DNA of 64,000 nucleotides from NCBI GenBank assembly GCA_033765305.1, contig JANRID010000004.1, positions 1 through 64,000 of the forward strand, given 5' to 3'. The notes beneath the pieces were generated by a model. That model was given only the letters and a program-made list of their open reading frames with translations, made no database searches and was not told the DNA's origin. The DNA comes from RDXT01 sp033765305. Its GTDB lineage: Bacteria; Bacteroidota; Bacteroidia; J057. Below, in pieces: positions 7,685 through 15,993 of the stretch. The position numbers and the translations under genes are program-made. Each line of letters starts with the position of its first letter. The stretch's first letter is position 1.

Positions 7685-8821
7685 TCAGGCCAGCGAATAT
7701 TGCCGGAGGATTTCTTCGTAATAGATTTCATAGGCGGGCACGATCTGCTCCACGGAGAATTTCTCGGCATGGGTGCGGGCATTGGCCGAAAACAGGGCCC
7801 AGTCCAGCTCGCCGTTGAGCAGGCGGATGGCATGCTCGGCCATGGCCGATACGTCGCGCACTGCGGCAGTGAAGCCGTTGTAGCCATCCACGACGACCTC
7901 CGTCAGGCCGCCGGCATTGGAGGAGACCACCGGCACGCCGCAGGCCATCGCCTCCAGGGCCGAGAGGCCGAAGCTCTCCGTCTCGGACGGCATCAGGAAC
8001 AGGTCGCCGATGGAGTAGATTTCCTCCACTGCATTCTGGCTGCCGAGGAAAAACACATCGGAGCAGAAGCCGAGGTCCCGGCACATATCTTCCGCATGGG
8101 CCCGCTCGGGGCCGTCGCCGACCATGAGCAGCTTGGACGGGATCTCCGCCCGCACCTTGCCGAAAATCCGCATCACATCGTCCACCCGCTTGACTTTGCG
8201 GAAGTTCGAGGCGTGGATGAGGACTTTTTCGCCGTCGGGGGTGATCATGCGGCGGAAATGCTCCTTGTCGTGGCGCTTGAACCGCTGGGTATCGACAAAG
8301 TTGGGGATGACCCGGATGTCGTTGCTCACCTGGAAGTTTTCGTAGGTGGCCTGCTTCAGAAACTCCGAGACCGCCGTCACGCCGTCGCTCTTGTCGATGG
8401 AGAAGCTCACCACCGGCTCGTAGGCCGGATTTTTCCCCACGAGGGTGATGTCGGTGCCGTGGAGGGTGGTGATGAAGGGCACATGCAGGTCGAATTCCTT
8501 CAGAATCTGCCGCGCCAGATAGGCCACCGCCGCATGCGGCAGGGCGTAATGCACGTGAAAGAGATCGATCTGATGGTGGCGGGCCACATCGACCATCATG
8601 CTGGCGAGTGCGGACTCGAACGGCACGAATTCGAAGAGCGGGTAGTCCTTGGCCCGGACTTCGTGATAGAGGATATTCTCCGAGAACAAATCCAGCCGGA
8701 TGGGGCGGCTGTAGGTAATGAAGTGGATTTTGTGGCCTTTCTGCGCCAGGGCTTTTCCAAGCTCGGTCGCAATCACGCCGCTTCCTCCATAGGTAGGGTA
8801 ACAGACTATGCCGATATTCAT
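7685..8821 (-). CDS. bshA: N-acetyl-alpha-D-glucosaminyl L-malate synthase
   Basis: 378 residues. A GT4 glycosyltransferase that joins GlcNAc from UDP-GlcNAc to L-malate, the first step of bacillithiol synthesis. Diagnostic segments are NIGIVCYPTYGGSGVIATELG at the N-terminus, FHVHYALPHA, and the C-terminal donor-binding block ETESFGLSALEAMACGVPVVSS with the EX7E arrangement. The start MNIGIVCYP is the family start. It heads a probable bshA-DUF4834-ispE run. The other bacillithiol genes (bshB, bshC) are not in this window. Its presence suggests bacillithiol is the main low-molecular-weight thiol, which agrees with the persulfide-handling genes nearby. Confidence 0.96.
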   Translation of the reverse strand: MNIGIVCYPTYGGSGVIATELGKALAQKGHKIHFITYSRPIRLDLFSENILYHEVRAKDYPLFEFVPFESALASMMVDVARHHQIDLFHVHYALPHAAVAYLARQILKEFDLHVPFITTLHGTDITLVGKNPAYEPVVSFSIDKSDGVTAVSEFLKQATYENFQVSNDIRVIPNFVDTQRFKRHDKEHFRRMITPDGEKVLIHASNFRKVKRVDDVMRIFGKVRAEIPSKLLMVGDGPERAHAEDMCRDLGFCSDVFFLGSQNAVEEIYSIGDLFLMPSETESFGLSALEAMACGVPVVSSNAGGLTEVVVDGYNGFTAAVRDVSAMAEHAIRLLNGELDWALFSANARTHAEKFSVEQIVPAYEIYYEEILRQYSLA

Positions 8822-9012
8822 TGTCGTTGGATCCGGGTTCGTATCATTTCAACGGGCAAGGTATAAAATGGTTCAGGGGCGGCAGGCCCATGCTTTCCTT
8901 TTCACAATTTTACTATTTGATTATCAAGCAATTAACCAACAAGCACTGCTCCTGCCCGGGCTGCCGGGCCCAGTTCCGCCAAAACCCTCGTGCAGGAATT
9001 CGGGTTTACCCC

Positions 9013-9020
9013 TAACTTTG
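9013..9020 (+). promoter_or_regulatory. Candidate -7 element (TAACTTTG) of the metalloprotease gene
   Basis: TAACTTTG matches TAnnTTTG exactly and lies about 60 bp before the ATG at 9083. The expected -33 TTG is not seen at 19-21 bp upstream. Confidence 0.4.
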
Positions 9021-9082
9021 TACATATATATACGTTACCTGCGGTTAATCTCCGCAAAACCCCGGGGTTCCGCTTCTGTTTC

Positions 9083-11425
9083 ATGCATCCTACCGACCGA
9101 CGCGTTCCTTGCTCTTCAGCCATTTTTCCTGACCGTGCCCTCCGGCTGCTCCGCACTGCGCTGCTGAGCTGCTGGGCTGCTTCGGCCCTGCCGATGTCCG
9201 CGCAGTCCTGCTTCCATCCGGAAGCCGGCCTTACCGGCACCGGCATTCCGTCCCGCACCCGCGTGCTGCCGCTGCGCGTGCCCGGCTCCGCCCGCGCTGG
9301 CGCACCTGCCGAATTCCAGGTCTCGTATACCGGATTCACCCCGGCAGCCCAGGCAGCCTTTGCCTATGCTGCCAGCCTCTGGGAGCAGGAGCTGCTCGCA
9401 CCCATTCCTGTGCATATCGATGCCGTATTCGCGCCGCTGCCCGGTGCCACCCTGGGCCGGGCGTCGCTGTCGCTTTCGTCCTCCCCGGCCCCGGCCGTGC
9501 CGGGCGCGCTCTACCCGGTTGCCCTGGTCAATCAGCAGACCGGCTGCGATGTGAGCCCCCTCAGCGCCGAGATCACCATCCAGATCAATTCCGCCGCGGC
9601 CTGGTACACCGGCACCGACGCCAATCCGGGCCCGGCGGAATACGACCTGGTGACGGTCGTGCTGCATGAGATCGGGCATGGGCTGGGCATGGCCGGCAGC
9701 CTGCGCTACGACGACGGCGCCGGCGCCGCAGAATGCTCCGGCCTGGCCGGGACAGGCTGCATCGTCGGGGCGCCGTTTATTCTGGATGCCTACACCGTGG
9801 ATGCAGGCAGCACCCCGCTGACCGCCTACACCAACTACTCCGGCGCCCTGGGCGGCGCCCTGACGAGCAATGCGCTGTTTTTCAGCGGCCCGGCAGCCAA
9901 TGCCGCCTACGGCGGCGCCAATCCGCCGCTCTATGCGCCGGCGGTGTTCCAGCCGGGCTCCAGCCACAGCCACCTCGACGAGGCCGTCTTCCCCGCCGGC
10001 GACCCCAATTCGCTCATGACCCCGCAGCTGGGCACGGCAGAAGCCATCCACGACCCCGGACCGGTATTCCGGGCCATGCTGGAAGATTTCGGCTGGACCC
10101 TGGCCAATGTCCCCAGCGCCGGGTTCAGCGTGCGGGATGCCTGGGTGGTCAATAAGCCGCTGCAGTTCAGCGACCGGTCCGCGCTCGCGTCCGCCTGGGC
10201 GTGGGATTTCGGCGACGGCTCGCCCCTGAGCCCCCTCCAGCATCCGGCGCATGTGTACGCCGCGCCCGGCATCTATCCGGTCACGCTTACCCTCAACGGC
10301 AATCCCACCCTCACCGCTACGCAGAACGTGCAGGTGGCGGCGCAGCCGCTGATTCCCTATTTCAACGACTTCGAGGCAGGCGACGGCGCATTTTACCCCT
10401 ACTCCGCAGGCTGCGACCGCTGGGAATGGGGCGCAGCTACCACCACGATTTTCAATGCCTGGGCACCGATCGGCGGCGCTGCCAACTGGGTCACCAACCT
10501 CAGCAGCGACCACGGCACCCAGACGCGCTATTATCTCGAAATGCCGCCGATCGACTTCCTGGGCGCCATCGGCGACTATTTTCTCCGTTTCGACTACCAA
10601 TGGGCTGCCTCCACCGACGCCGGCTTCAATGTGCAGTACTCCCTGGACGGCGGCCTGAGCTGGAATGTGCTCGGCGGCCTGCAGGGCACCGACCCGGATG
10701 CGGATGCCGACTGGTACAATACTGCATCCATCGCGGCGCTGGACGGGCAGCCGGGCTGGGCCTATCCGGTGCTGCTGCTCTCGGACGTGGTCATCCGGCC
10801 CTCCTACCGCATCAATGCCATTGTCAACAACCCGGATGTGCGGCTGCGCATCCAGTTCGGGGCGGGGAGCGCCTCCGCATTCGAGGGGGTGCAGATCGAC
10901 AACTTCGAGCTGCAGGGGGCGGTATTGCCGGAAACCTTCCTCGATCTCCGGGCCGAGGCCCTGCCGGGCGGCACCGTGCTGCGCTGGCAGGCTGGCGATG
11001 CGCGCTACGCTGCTGCCTACGAGGTGCTGCGCTCGGCGGACGGGCAGGAATTCGAGCTGCTGGCCAGCCAGCCCGCCGGAAGCGGCGGATCTTATGCCTA
11101 CACCGACCGAAGCCCGCTCAACGGAACCAGCTGGTACCGCATCCGGCAGGTCAGCCGCTTCGGCACCGCTGCACTGAGCCCGGCAGCGGAGGTGCTGCGC
11201 AGCGGCCCGGAACAGCTGCGCCTCTTCCCCAACCCGGCACAGGACGCCGTGCAGATCTCCGGCCCCGATGGCCTGAACGCGCTGCTGGTGCTCTACAGCC
11301 CCGACGGGCGGGAGGTCCGGCGCATGCGCGCAGCGCCCGGCAGCCGTATCCCGCTCAGCGGACTTTCGCCGGGCCTCTACGGCTACCGCCTCGGAAGCAC
11401 CCAGGGCACCCTGATGATCCGATGA
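9083..11425 (+). CDS. Secreted zincin metalloprotease with PKD domain and T9SS sorting signal
   Basis: 780 residues. After a signal sequence (ending near PMSAQ, residue 41) comes a zincin domain with HEIGHGLGM at residues 195-203: His195 and His199 as zinc ligands and Glu196 as catalytic base. The usual third histidine three residues after the glycine is absent. Instead the SHLDE...NSLMTP block (His297) is present, which is typical of this HExxHGLG branch and may supply a ligand. A PKD domain follows (AWDFGDGSPLSPLQHPAHVYA, about 365-415), then a jelly-roll-like stretch ending in IDNFEL, a fibronectin-like region and a C-terminal type A T9SS sorting domain (LRLFPNPAQDAVQI). It should be exported and anchored at the surface. 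The start at 9083 is the one that gives a signal peptide. Confidence 0.88.
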   Translation: MHPTDRRVPCSSAIFPDRALRLLRTALLSCWAASALPMSAQSCFHPEAGLTGTGIPSRTRVLPLRVPGSARAGAPAEFQVSYTGFTPAAQAAFAYAASLWEQELLAPIPVHIDAVFAPLPGATLGRASLSLSSSPAPAVPGALYPVALVNQQTGCDVSPLSAEITIQINSAAAWYTGTDANPGPAEYDLVTVVLHEIGHGLGMAGSLRYDDGAGAAECSGLAGTGCIVGAPFILDAYTVDAGSTPLTAYTNYSGALGGALTSNALFFSGPAANAAYGGANPPLYAPAVFQPGSSHSHLDEAVFPAGDPNSLMTPQLGTAEAIHDPGPVFRAMLEDFGWTLANVPSAGFSVRDAWVVNKPLQFSDRSALASAWAWDFGDGSPLSPLQHPAHVYAAPGIYPVTLTLNGNPTLTATQNVQVAAQPLIPYFNDFEAGDGAFYPYSAGCDRWEWGAATTTIFNAWAPIGGAANWVTNLSSDHGTQTRYYLEMPPIDFLGAIGDYFLRFDYQWAASTDAGFNVQYSLDGGLSWNVLGGLQGTDPDADADWYNTASIAALDGQPGWAYPVLLLSDVVIRPSYRINAIVNNPDVRLRIQFGAGSASAFEGVQIDNFELQGAVLPETFLDLRAEALPGGTVLRWQAGDARYAAAYEVLRSADGQEFELLASQPAGSGGSYAYTDRSPLNGTSWYRIRQVSRFGTAALSPAAEVLRSGPEQLRLFPNPAQDAVQISGPDGLNALLVLYSPDGREVRRMRAAPGSRIPLSGLSPGLYGYRLGSTQGTLMIR

Positions 11426-11519
11426 TAAAACTCAGGTTGCCTTGCGCATCCGGATCGTGTACCTTGCGTATACAGAAAATTCCCCGCTGCCGGACAGGCA
11501 GCCCTTACGGTTACCCCGC

Positions 11520-12575
11520 ATGAGCCAGACCAACATCCCCATTACCATCATCACCGGATACCTCGGCGCCGGCAAAACGACCCTTCTGAACCACCTGCTG
11601 ACGCAGCCGCACGGCAAACGCATCGCGGTGATCGTCAATGAGTTTGGAGAGATCGGAATCGACAACCAGATCGTCGTGGGGGTAGAGGAGGAAATCTTCG
11701 AGATGAGCAACGGCTGCATCTGCTGCAACGTGCGCTCCGATCTGGTCAAGACCCTGCTCGACCTCTACGCCCGCCACCGCAAGCGCTTCGACAGCATCGT
11801 CATCGAAACGACCGGCATCGCCGATCCTGCACCGATTATCCATACCATTCTCACCCACGAGACCCTGGACCAGGCCTTCGACATCGACGGCGTGGTGACG
11901 GTCGTGGATGCGAAGCATGTAGGGATGCACCTGGGCCAGGACCCCGAAAGCGTGCAGCAGATCGCCTTTGCCGATCTCCTGCTTCTGAACAAGACCGACC
12001 TGCTCGAACCGGCCCGGCTCGAAGCCCTGGAGGCGGATCTGCGGCGCATCAATTCGCAGGCGCCGGTGTACCGCACGCAGCAGTCGCAGATCGAAGCGGA
12101 GCGCATCTTCGGCCTTGCGGCCTATGATCTGGACAGCAAGCGCGATTTCGCCATCCGCCACGCCCAGGACGAGCATTCCCATGACCATGACCATGATCAC
12201 GACTGCCACGACGAGCACTGCGACCATCCGCACCATCACCACCATCACCACCTGTCGGTGAGCTCGCATTCCTTTACCCTGCCGGGCGAGATCGACCCGC
12301 AGTCCTTCCAGTACTGGATGTCCTACCTGCTTCAGCGGGAGGATATGCAGATTTACCGCACCAAGGGCATCGTACGGGTCAAAGGCGTGAAGGAGCGCGT
12401 CATTTTTCAGGGCGTGCATCAGCTCTTCGACAGCCGGGTGGACCGGGAATGGCGGCCGGGCGAGGCCCGGATCAACCAGTTTGTCTTCATCGGCAAGCAC
12501 CTCAACCGCGCTGCGCTGGAAGAAGCCATGCTGCGTGCCCAGCTGGAGCCGCCGCTGGCCCAGAGCCGCCGCTGA
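11520..12575 (+). CDS. CobW/ZNG1-type GTPase (COG0523), putative zinc metallochaperone
   Basis: 351 residues. G3E P-loop GTPase: Walker A GYLGAGKT at 13-20, the CxCC metal motif (GCICC, Cys66/68/69), IVIETTGIADP for the switch/Walker B region, NKTD at 157-160 and a CobW C-terminal domain. A His/Asp-rich loop at about 219-244 (HDHDHDHDCHDEHCDHPHHH) is the metal-binding linker common in zinc-handling members. Family enzymes move Zn or Co into client proteins using GTP. The start is the ATG at 11520 (MSQTNIPITII). A shared hairpin at 12605-12635 ends this gene and the convergent one. No Zur box was recognised. Confidence 0.9.
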   Translation: MSQTNIPITIITGYLGAGKTTLLNHLLTQPHGKRIAVIVNEFGEIGIDNQIVVGVEEEIFEMSNGCICCNVRSDLVKTLLDLYARHRKRFDSIVIETTGIADPAPIIHTILTHETLDQAFDIDGVVTVVDAKHVGMHLGQDPESVQQIAFADLLLLNKTDLLEPARLEALEADLRRINSQAPVYRTQQSQIEAERIFGLAAYDLDSKRDFAIRHAQDEHSHDHDHDHDCHDEHCDHPHHHHHHHLSVSSHSFTLPGEIDPQSFQYWMSYLLQREDMQIYRTKGIVRVKGVKERVIFQGVHQLFDSRVDREWRPGEARINQFVFIGKHLNRAALEEAMLRAQLEPPLAQSRR

Positions 12576-12604
12576 GCGCAGCCTTGCGAAGGCATCTAAC
12601 GGCA

Positions 12605-12635
12605 AGCCCCGGCACAGGAATCCTGCGCCGGGGCT
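12605..12635. terminator. Bidirectional terminator hairpin
   Basis: AGCCCCGGC at 12605-12613 and GCCGGGGCT at 12627-12635 are perfectly complementary, with an inner CAGGA/TCCTG stem. It sits between the convergent CobW-type and MBL-rhodanese genes. Confidence 0.75.
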
Positions 12636-12668
12636 GCTGGTATCAGGCAGGAGCCTGTGCTGCTGAAC

Positions 12669-14081
12669 TTACGATTTGATCGTCGTGGGGCAGACGTAGT
12701 CGGTGCGGGGCACCTCCGTCCTGGCGATGGCAGCAAAGCCGCCTTCCACTTCCGAAAACTGCTCCCAGCCGCGCGACTTGAGGATCGAGGCGGCGATCAT
12801 GCTGCGGTAGCCGCCGGCACAATGCAGGTAAAACGGCTGATCCTTGGGGAACTCGGCCAGATGCTGGTTGATGAAATCGAGGGGCAGATTGCGGGCGCCG
12901 TCCACGTGCTCGGAGGCAAACTCGCCGGGCTTGCGCACATCGATCACGATGGGCTTTCCGGCGGCGTAGCGTGCGGCAAACTCCGCAGCGCTGATGCGCT
13001 CGACGCGGTCGGTCTCCAGCCCGGCGGCGGCCCATGCGCTGAATCCGCCTTCGAGGTAGCCCAGCACCTGATCATAGCCCACGCGGGAGAGCCGGGTGAC
13101 GGCTTCCTGCTCGCGGCCGGGATCGGTGACCAGCAGAATGGCTTGCCCTTCGGGGATCAGCGCCCCTACCCAGGGCGCATACTGGCCGTCGAGGCCGATA
13201 TTGATCGAGTTGGGGATAAAGCCTGCGGCGAAAGCGCCCGCTGCGCGGGTATCGAGCACGAGCGCGCCCGTTTCGTTGGCGGCCGTCTCGAAATCAGCCG
13301 GGGACAGGGCCCGCGCACCGCGCTCCAGCACCGTATCGATGCTTTCGTAGCCGTGCTTGTTCATCCGCACATTCATCCCGAAATACGCAGGCGGAGGCAG
13401 CAGGCCATCGGTCACTTCTTTCACAAATTCTGCCTCTGTCATGTCGGCGCGGAGGGCGTAGTTGAGCTGCTTCTGCTGGCCGATGGTGGAGACGGTCTCC
13501 TTGCTCATGTTTTTGCCGCAGGCCGAGCCGGCACCGTGCGCGGGATACACCAGCACCTCGTCGGGCAGGGTCATCACCTTCGTGCGCAGGCTCTGGTACA
13601 GCGTAGCTGCCAGCTGCTCCTGGGTCATGCTGGCGGCCTTCTGGGCCAGGTCCGGGCGCCCTACGTCGCCGATGAACAGGGTATCGCCGGTGAAGAGGGC
13701 ATGCTCCCGGCCCTGCTCGTCGAGCAGCAGGTAGCAGGTGCTCTCCATCGTATGGCCGGGCGTGTGCAGCACCCTGAGGGTCAGCTTGCCGATGCGGAAT
13801 TCCTGGCCGTCCGAGGCGATCAGGGCCTCGAAGGAGGGGCTGGCCATCGGGCCGTACACGATCGGGGCGCCGGTTTTGTTCGACAGATCCACGTGGCCGC
13901 TGACGAAGTCGGCGTGAAAGTGGGTCTCGAAAATGTATTTGATCTCCACCCCGTCCTGCGCTGCGCGGTCCAGATAGGGCTTGACTTCGCGGAGCGGATC
14001 GATGATCGCCGCTTCGCCCGCACTGTGGATGTAGTAGGCGCCCTGCGCCAGACATCCGGTATAGATTTGCTCGATAACCAT
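12669..14081 (-). CDS. MBL-fold hydrolase with two rhodanese domains (persulfide dioxygenase-like)
   Basis: 470 residues. The N-terminal metallo-beta-lactamase domain of ETHE1/glyoxalase-II type has THFHADFVSGH (His54, His56, Asp58, His63), LHTPGHT and FTGDTLFIGDVGRPD. Two rhodanese domains follow. The first (LVLDTRAAGAF...) has no catalytic cysteine, its loop reading LVTDPG. The second (VIDVRKPGEFASEHV...) has an intact HCAGGYRS loop. This is the layout of fused persulfide dioxygenase-rhodanese proteins, which oxidise glutathione or bacillithiol persulfide to sulfite and transfer sulfane sulfur. With the TauE/SafE exporter just upstream it makes a sulfide-detoxification pair. The thiol substrate is inferred to be bacillithiol because bshA is present. 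Confidence 0.9.
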   Translation of the reverse strand: MVIEQIYTGCLAQGAYYIHSAGEAAIIDPLREVKPYLDRAAQDGVEIKYIFETHFHADFVSGHVDLSNKTGAPIVYGPMASPSFEALIASDGQEFRIGKLTLRVLHTPGHTMESTCYLLLDEQGREHALFTGDTLFIGDVGRPDLAQKAASMTQEQLAATLYQSLRTKVMTLPDEVLVYPAHGAGSACGKNMSKETVSTIGQQKQLNYALRADMTEAEFVKEVTDGLLPPPAYFGMNVRMNKHGYESIDTVLERGARALSPADFETAANETGALVLDTRAAGAFAAGFIPNSINIGLDGQYAPWVGALIPEGQAILLVTDPGREQEAVTRLSRVGYDQVLGYLEGGFSAWAAAGLETDRVERISAAEFAARYAAGKPIVIDVRKPGEFASEHVDGARNLPLDFINQHLAEFPKDQPFYLHCAGGYRSMIAASILKSRGWEQFSEVEGGFAAIARTEVPRTDYVCPTTIKS

Positions 14082-14125
14082 AGGTTCAGACGAAATGAAA
14101 CAGGTGTCAGGTACAGAAAATCAGA

Positions 14126-14133
14126 CAAATATA
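14126..14133 (-). promoter_or_regulatory. -7 element of the MBL-rhodanese gene
   Basis: The minus strand reads TATATTTG (plus strand CAAATATA), an exact TAnnTTTG, 45 bp before the ATG at 14081. A TTTG lies 15 bp further upstream, shorter than the usual 19-21 bp spacer. Having its own promoter suggests this gene can be expressed separately from the upstream exporter. Confidence 0.45.
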
Positions 14134-14191
14134 CGTTCAGCGTTCCAACAAAGACATACAGGCTCCGGCGCAGGGCGGCAGAGGCCCGGCA

Positions 14192-14989
14192 TCATTTGAA
14201 GAACAGCTCCCATACGATGATGTACAATCCCATGATCAGCACAAACCAGCCGAAGGCCGGCTTGAGGGTCTCGCTGCGGATGCGCCGCGCAAGGGCCGAG
14301 CCGACCACAATCCCGCCGATGGCGAAAGCCGAGAAGATCAGCAGAAACTGCCAGTCGATGGGCTGGTTGCCGATGTCGCCGAGAAAGCCGATGAGGGATT
14401 TGGCGGCGATGATGAGCAGCGAGGTGCCGACGGCCCGCCGCATGGGCAGCCTGGCGAGCAGCACGAGGGCCGGGATGATGAGGAAGCCGCCGCCTGCCCC
14501 GACCAGCCCGGTCAGCGTGCCCACCACCGCGCCTTCTGCAAACACCAGCGCATATTTCAGGCTGGGGTTCATCTGCTTCTTACCCTCCTGGGGGCGCTGT
14601 TTCCGGATCATCGAGACGGAGGCCGCCACCATCAGCACGGCAAAGAGCAGCATCACCATCAGGTTCCTGGACAGGCTCAGGCTGCCGAACTCCAGCACCG
14701 GGTCCGGGATCAGGGGCACCAGCAGCTTGCGGGTGAGGTACACCGCCACGATGCTCGGCGCGCCGAATAGCAGGGCCGTCCGGTAGTCCAGCTCCTGCTT
14801 GCGGGCATATTCCACCGACCCGACGAGGGCCGTGAGCCCGACAATGAAGAGGGAATAGGCAGTCGCCAGCACAGGATCCACACCCATCACATACACCAGC
14901 ACCGGAACGGTAAGAATCGATCCGCCCCCGCCGATGAGGCCGAGCGAAAGTCCGATCAGGATGGCGAGCGCATAACCGATGAATACCAT
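14192..14989 (-). CDS. TauE/SafE-family anion (sulfite) exporter
   Basis: 265 residues with seven to eight transmembrane helices. The N-terminal half has LSLGLIGGGGSILTVPVL and the C-terminal half TLTGLVGAGGGFLIIPAL, the two internally repeated glycine motifs of the TauE/SafE family (sulfite, sulfoacetate or similar anion export). The start is placed at 14989 (MVFIGYALAI) because a TATGTTTG promoter box lies at 15014-15021 and the first helix then starts at once. The MBL-rhodanese gene lies 110 bp downstream on the same strand. Persulfide dioxygenase makes sulfite, which this protein could export. Confidence 0.88.
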   Translation of the reverse strand: MVFIGYALAILIGLSLGLIGGGGSILTVPVLVYVMGVDPVLATAYSLFIVGLTALVGSVEYARKQELDYRTALLFGAPSIVAVYLTRKLLVPLIPDPVLEFGSLSLSRNLMVMLLFAVLMVAASVSMIRKQRPQEGKKQMNPSLKYALVFAEGAVVGTLTGLVGAGGGFLIIPALVLLARLPMRRAVGTSLLIIAAKSLIGFLGDIGNQPIDWQFLLIFSAFAIGGIVVGSALARRIRSETLKPAFGWFVLIMGLYIIVWELFFK

Positions 14990-15013
14990 GTGCGGGGTAC
15001 TGTATTGATGCTG

Positions 15014-15021
15014 CAAACATA
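15014..15021 (-). promoter_or_regulatory. -7 element of the TauE/SafE gene
   Basis: The minus strand reads TATGTTTG, a full TAnnTTTG match, 24 bp before the ATG at 14989. It supports that start over a longer open frame. No TTG is at the right distance upstream. Confidence 0.45.
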
Positions 15022-15172
15022 CAACGGCCTGGCCGCGGATGTCGGTAACAATGATCACAGATGCAACACCGTAACAGCAAGATACGCAGGGAGCCGTTCA
15101 GATATGCAGCGGGTTTCACACGGAGGACAATGAGGTACACGGAGAAGACCTGGCTGAGGGTCTCTCGGTGTG

Positions 15173-15313
15173 CTTACTTTCGGGGTGGTGAATCTCTTCG
15201 CCTGGGTTTACCACTCAGGCACTGAGGACACCAAGATGCACAAAGAAGACCTAACTTCTTGTTTATCAGCGCACTTACTTTCCGGGTGGTGAACCTTCGC
15301 CCGGGTTTGCCAC
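15173..15313. repeat. Degenerate 41-bp intergenic direct repeat in a 507-bp gene-free gap
   Basis: CTTACTTTC(G/C)GGGTGGTGAA...TTCGCC(T/C)GGGTTT(A/G)CCAC occurs at 15173-15214 and again at 15274-15313, start to start 101 bp. Between and around the copies lie ACGGAG/ACTGAGGACACC-type words that recur in intergenic regions of many Bacteroidota. The gap 14990-15496 holds nothing else that looks coding apart from the promoter boxes noted separately. Confidence 0.6.
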
Positions 15314-15467
15314 GGAGCATGATGCAAACACATGAGGCATGGAGAACCGCAGGGATTGCCACCTGACTGTCTGGTAGTTGCTGTGCAAATCCGGCCATAC
15401 CGGGAATTCCCTGCACCGGGCAGGCAAAAATCCGGACCGGCTGCGCCGACACGTGCCATTTTATACG

Positions 15468-15475
15468 TATCTTTC
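15468..15475 (+). promoter_or_regulatory. Near-consensus -7 element of the 15497 gene
   Basis: TATCTTTC differs from TAnnTTTG only at the last base and lies 22 bp before the ATG at 15497. Confidence 0.35.
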
Positions 15476-15496
15476 TGCTTCTACGCCCCATCCATC

Positions 15497-15964
15497 ATGC
15501 ATCCGCTCCTGCACAAGCTTCAATACCGTGCCCAGTCGCCGGTATGCGTCCTGCAGACGCCGGACACGGTCCGCGGCCTGCTGGCGGCCTTTCCGCCGGA
15601 GGCGGCGCTGAGCACCAGCCCGGACGCCATTCCGGTCTGTGCCTTCATGCTGGCCTTTGTCCGGCAGCAGTCCGAGATCGACACGCTGGCGCCCCGGATG
15701 GCGGCGCAGCTCGACGGCGATGGCATGCTCTGGCTCGCCTACCCCAAGGGCAGTTCGAAGCGCTACGCCTGCGGCTTCAACCGCGATACCGGCTGGGAAA
15801 CACTCGGCAGGCTCGGCTTCGAGCCGGTGCGCCAGGTGGCCATCGACGAGGACTGGTCCGCCCTGCGCTTCCGCCGGGTGGAGTTCATCAAAACCCTGAC
15901 CCGCAGCACCTCCATGGCCCTGAGCGAAACCGGCAAGGCCCGTACCCGCAAGGCCGGGGACTGA
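15497..15964 (+). CDS. Conserved hypothetical protein, DUF3052-like
   Basis: 155 residues, soluble. The sequence VCVLQTPDTVRGLLAAFPPEAAL..., CAFMLAFVRQQSEIDTLAPRMAAQLDGDGMLWLAYPKGSSKR, and WETLGRLGFEPVRQVAIDEDWSALRFRRVE match the pattern of a small conserved family (DUF3052-like), in which an LWLAYPKG(T/S)SK strand and a C-terminal DEDWSALRFR strand are the landmarks. No catalytic residues are known to me. The start is the ATG at 15497, behind a TATCTTTC box. The next gene begins 29 bp after the stop, so they may be cotranscribed. Confidence 0.72.
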   Translation: MHPLLHKLQYRAQSPVCVLQTPDTVRGLLAAFPPEAALSTSPDAIPVCAFMLAFVRQQSEIDTLAPRMAAQLDGDGMLWLAYPKGSSKRYACGFNRDTGWETLGRLGFEPVRQVAIDEDWSALRFRRVEFIKTLTRSTSMALSETGKARTRKAGD

Positions 15965-15993
15965 TTCTGCTCTGTCTATTCCGACCACTGCCT

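Noticed and set aside
9083..9960. Classical HExxHxxGxxH metzincin site in the secreted protease
   Set aside because: The third histidine is missing at the expected place, so the gene was kept as a zincin of the HExxHGLG branch rather than a canonical metzincin.
12219..12256. Low-complexity repeat or phase-variable tract (CATCACCACCATCACC)
   Set aside because: It encodes the His-rich metal loop of the CobW-type GTPase in frame; the codons vary (cat/cac), so slippage is unlikely.
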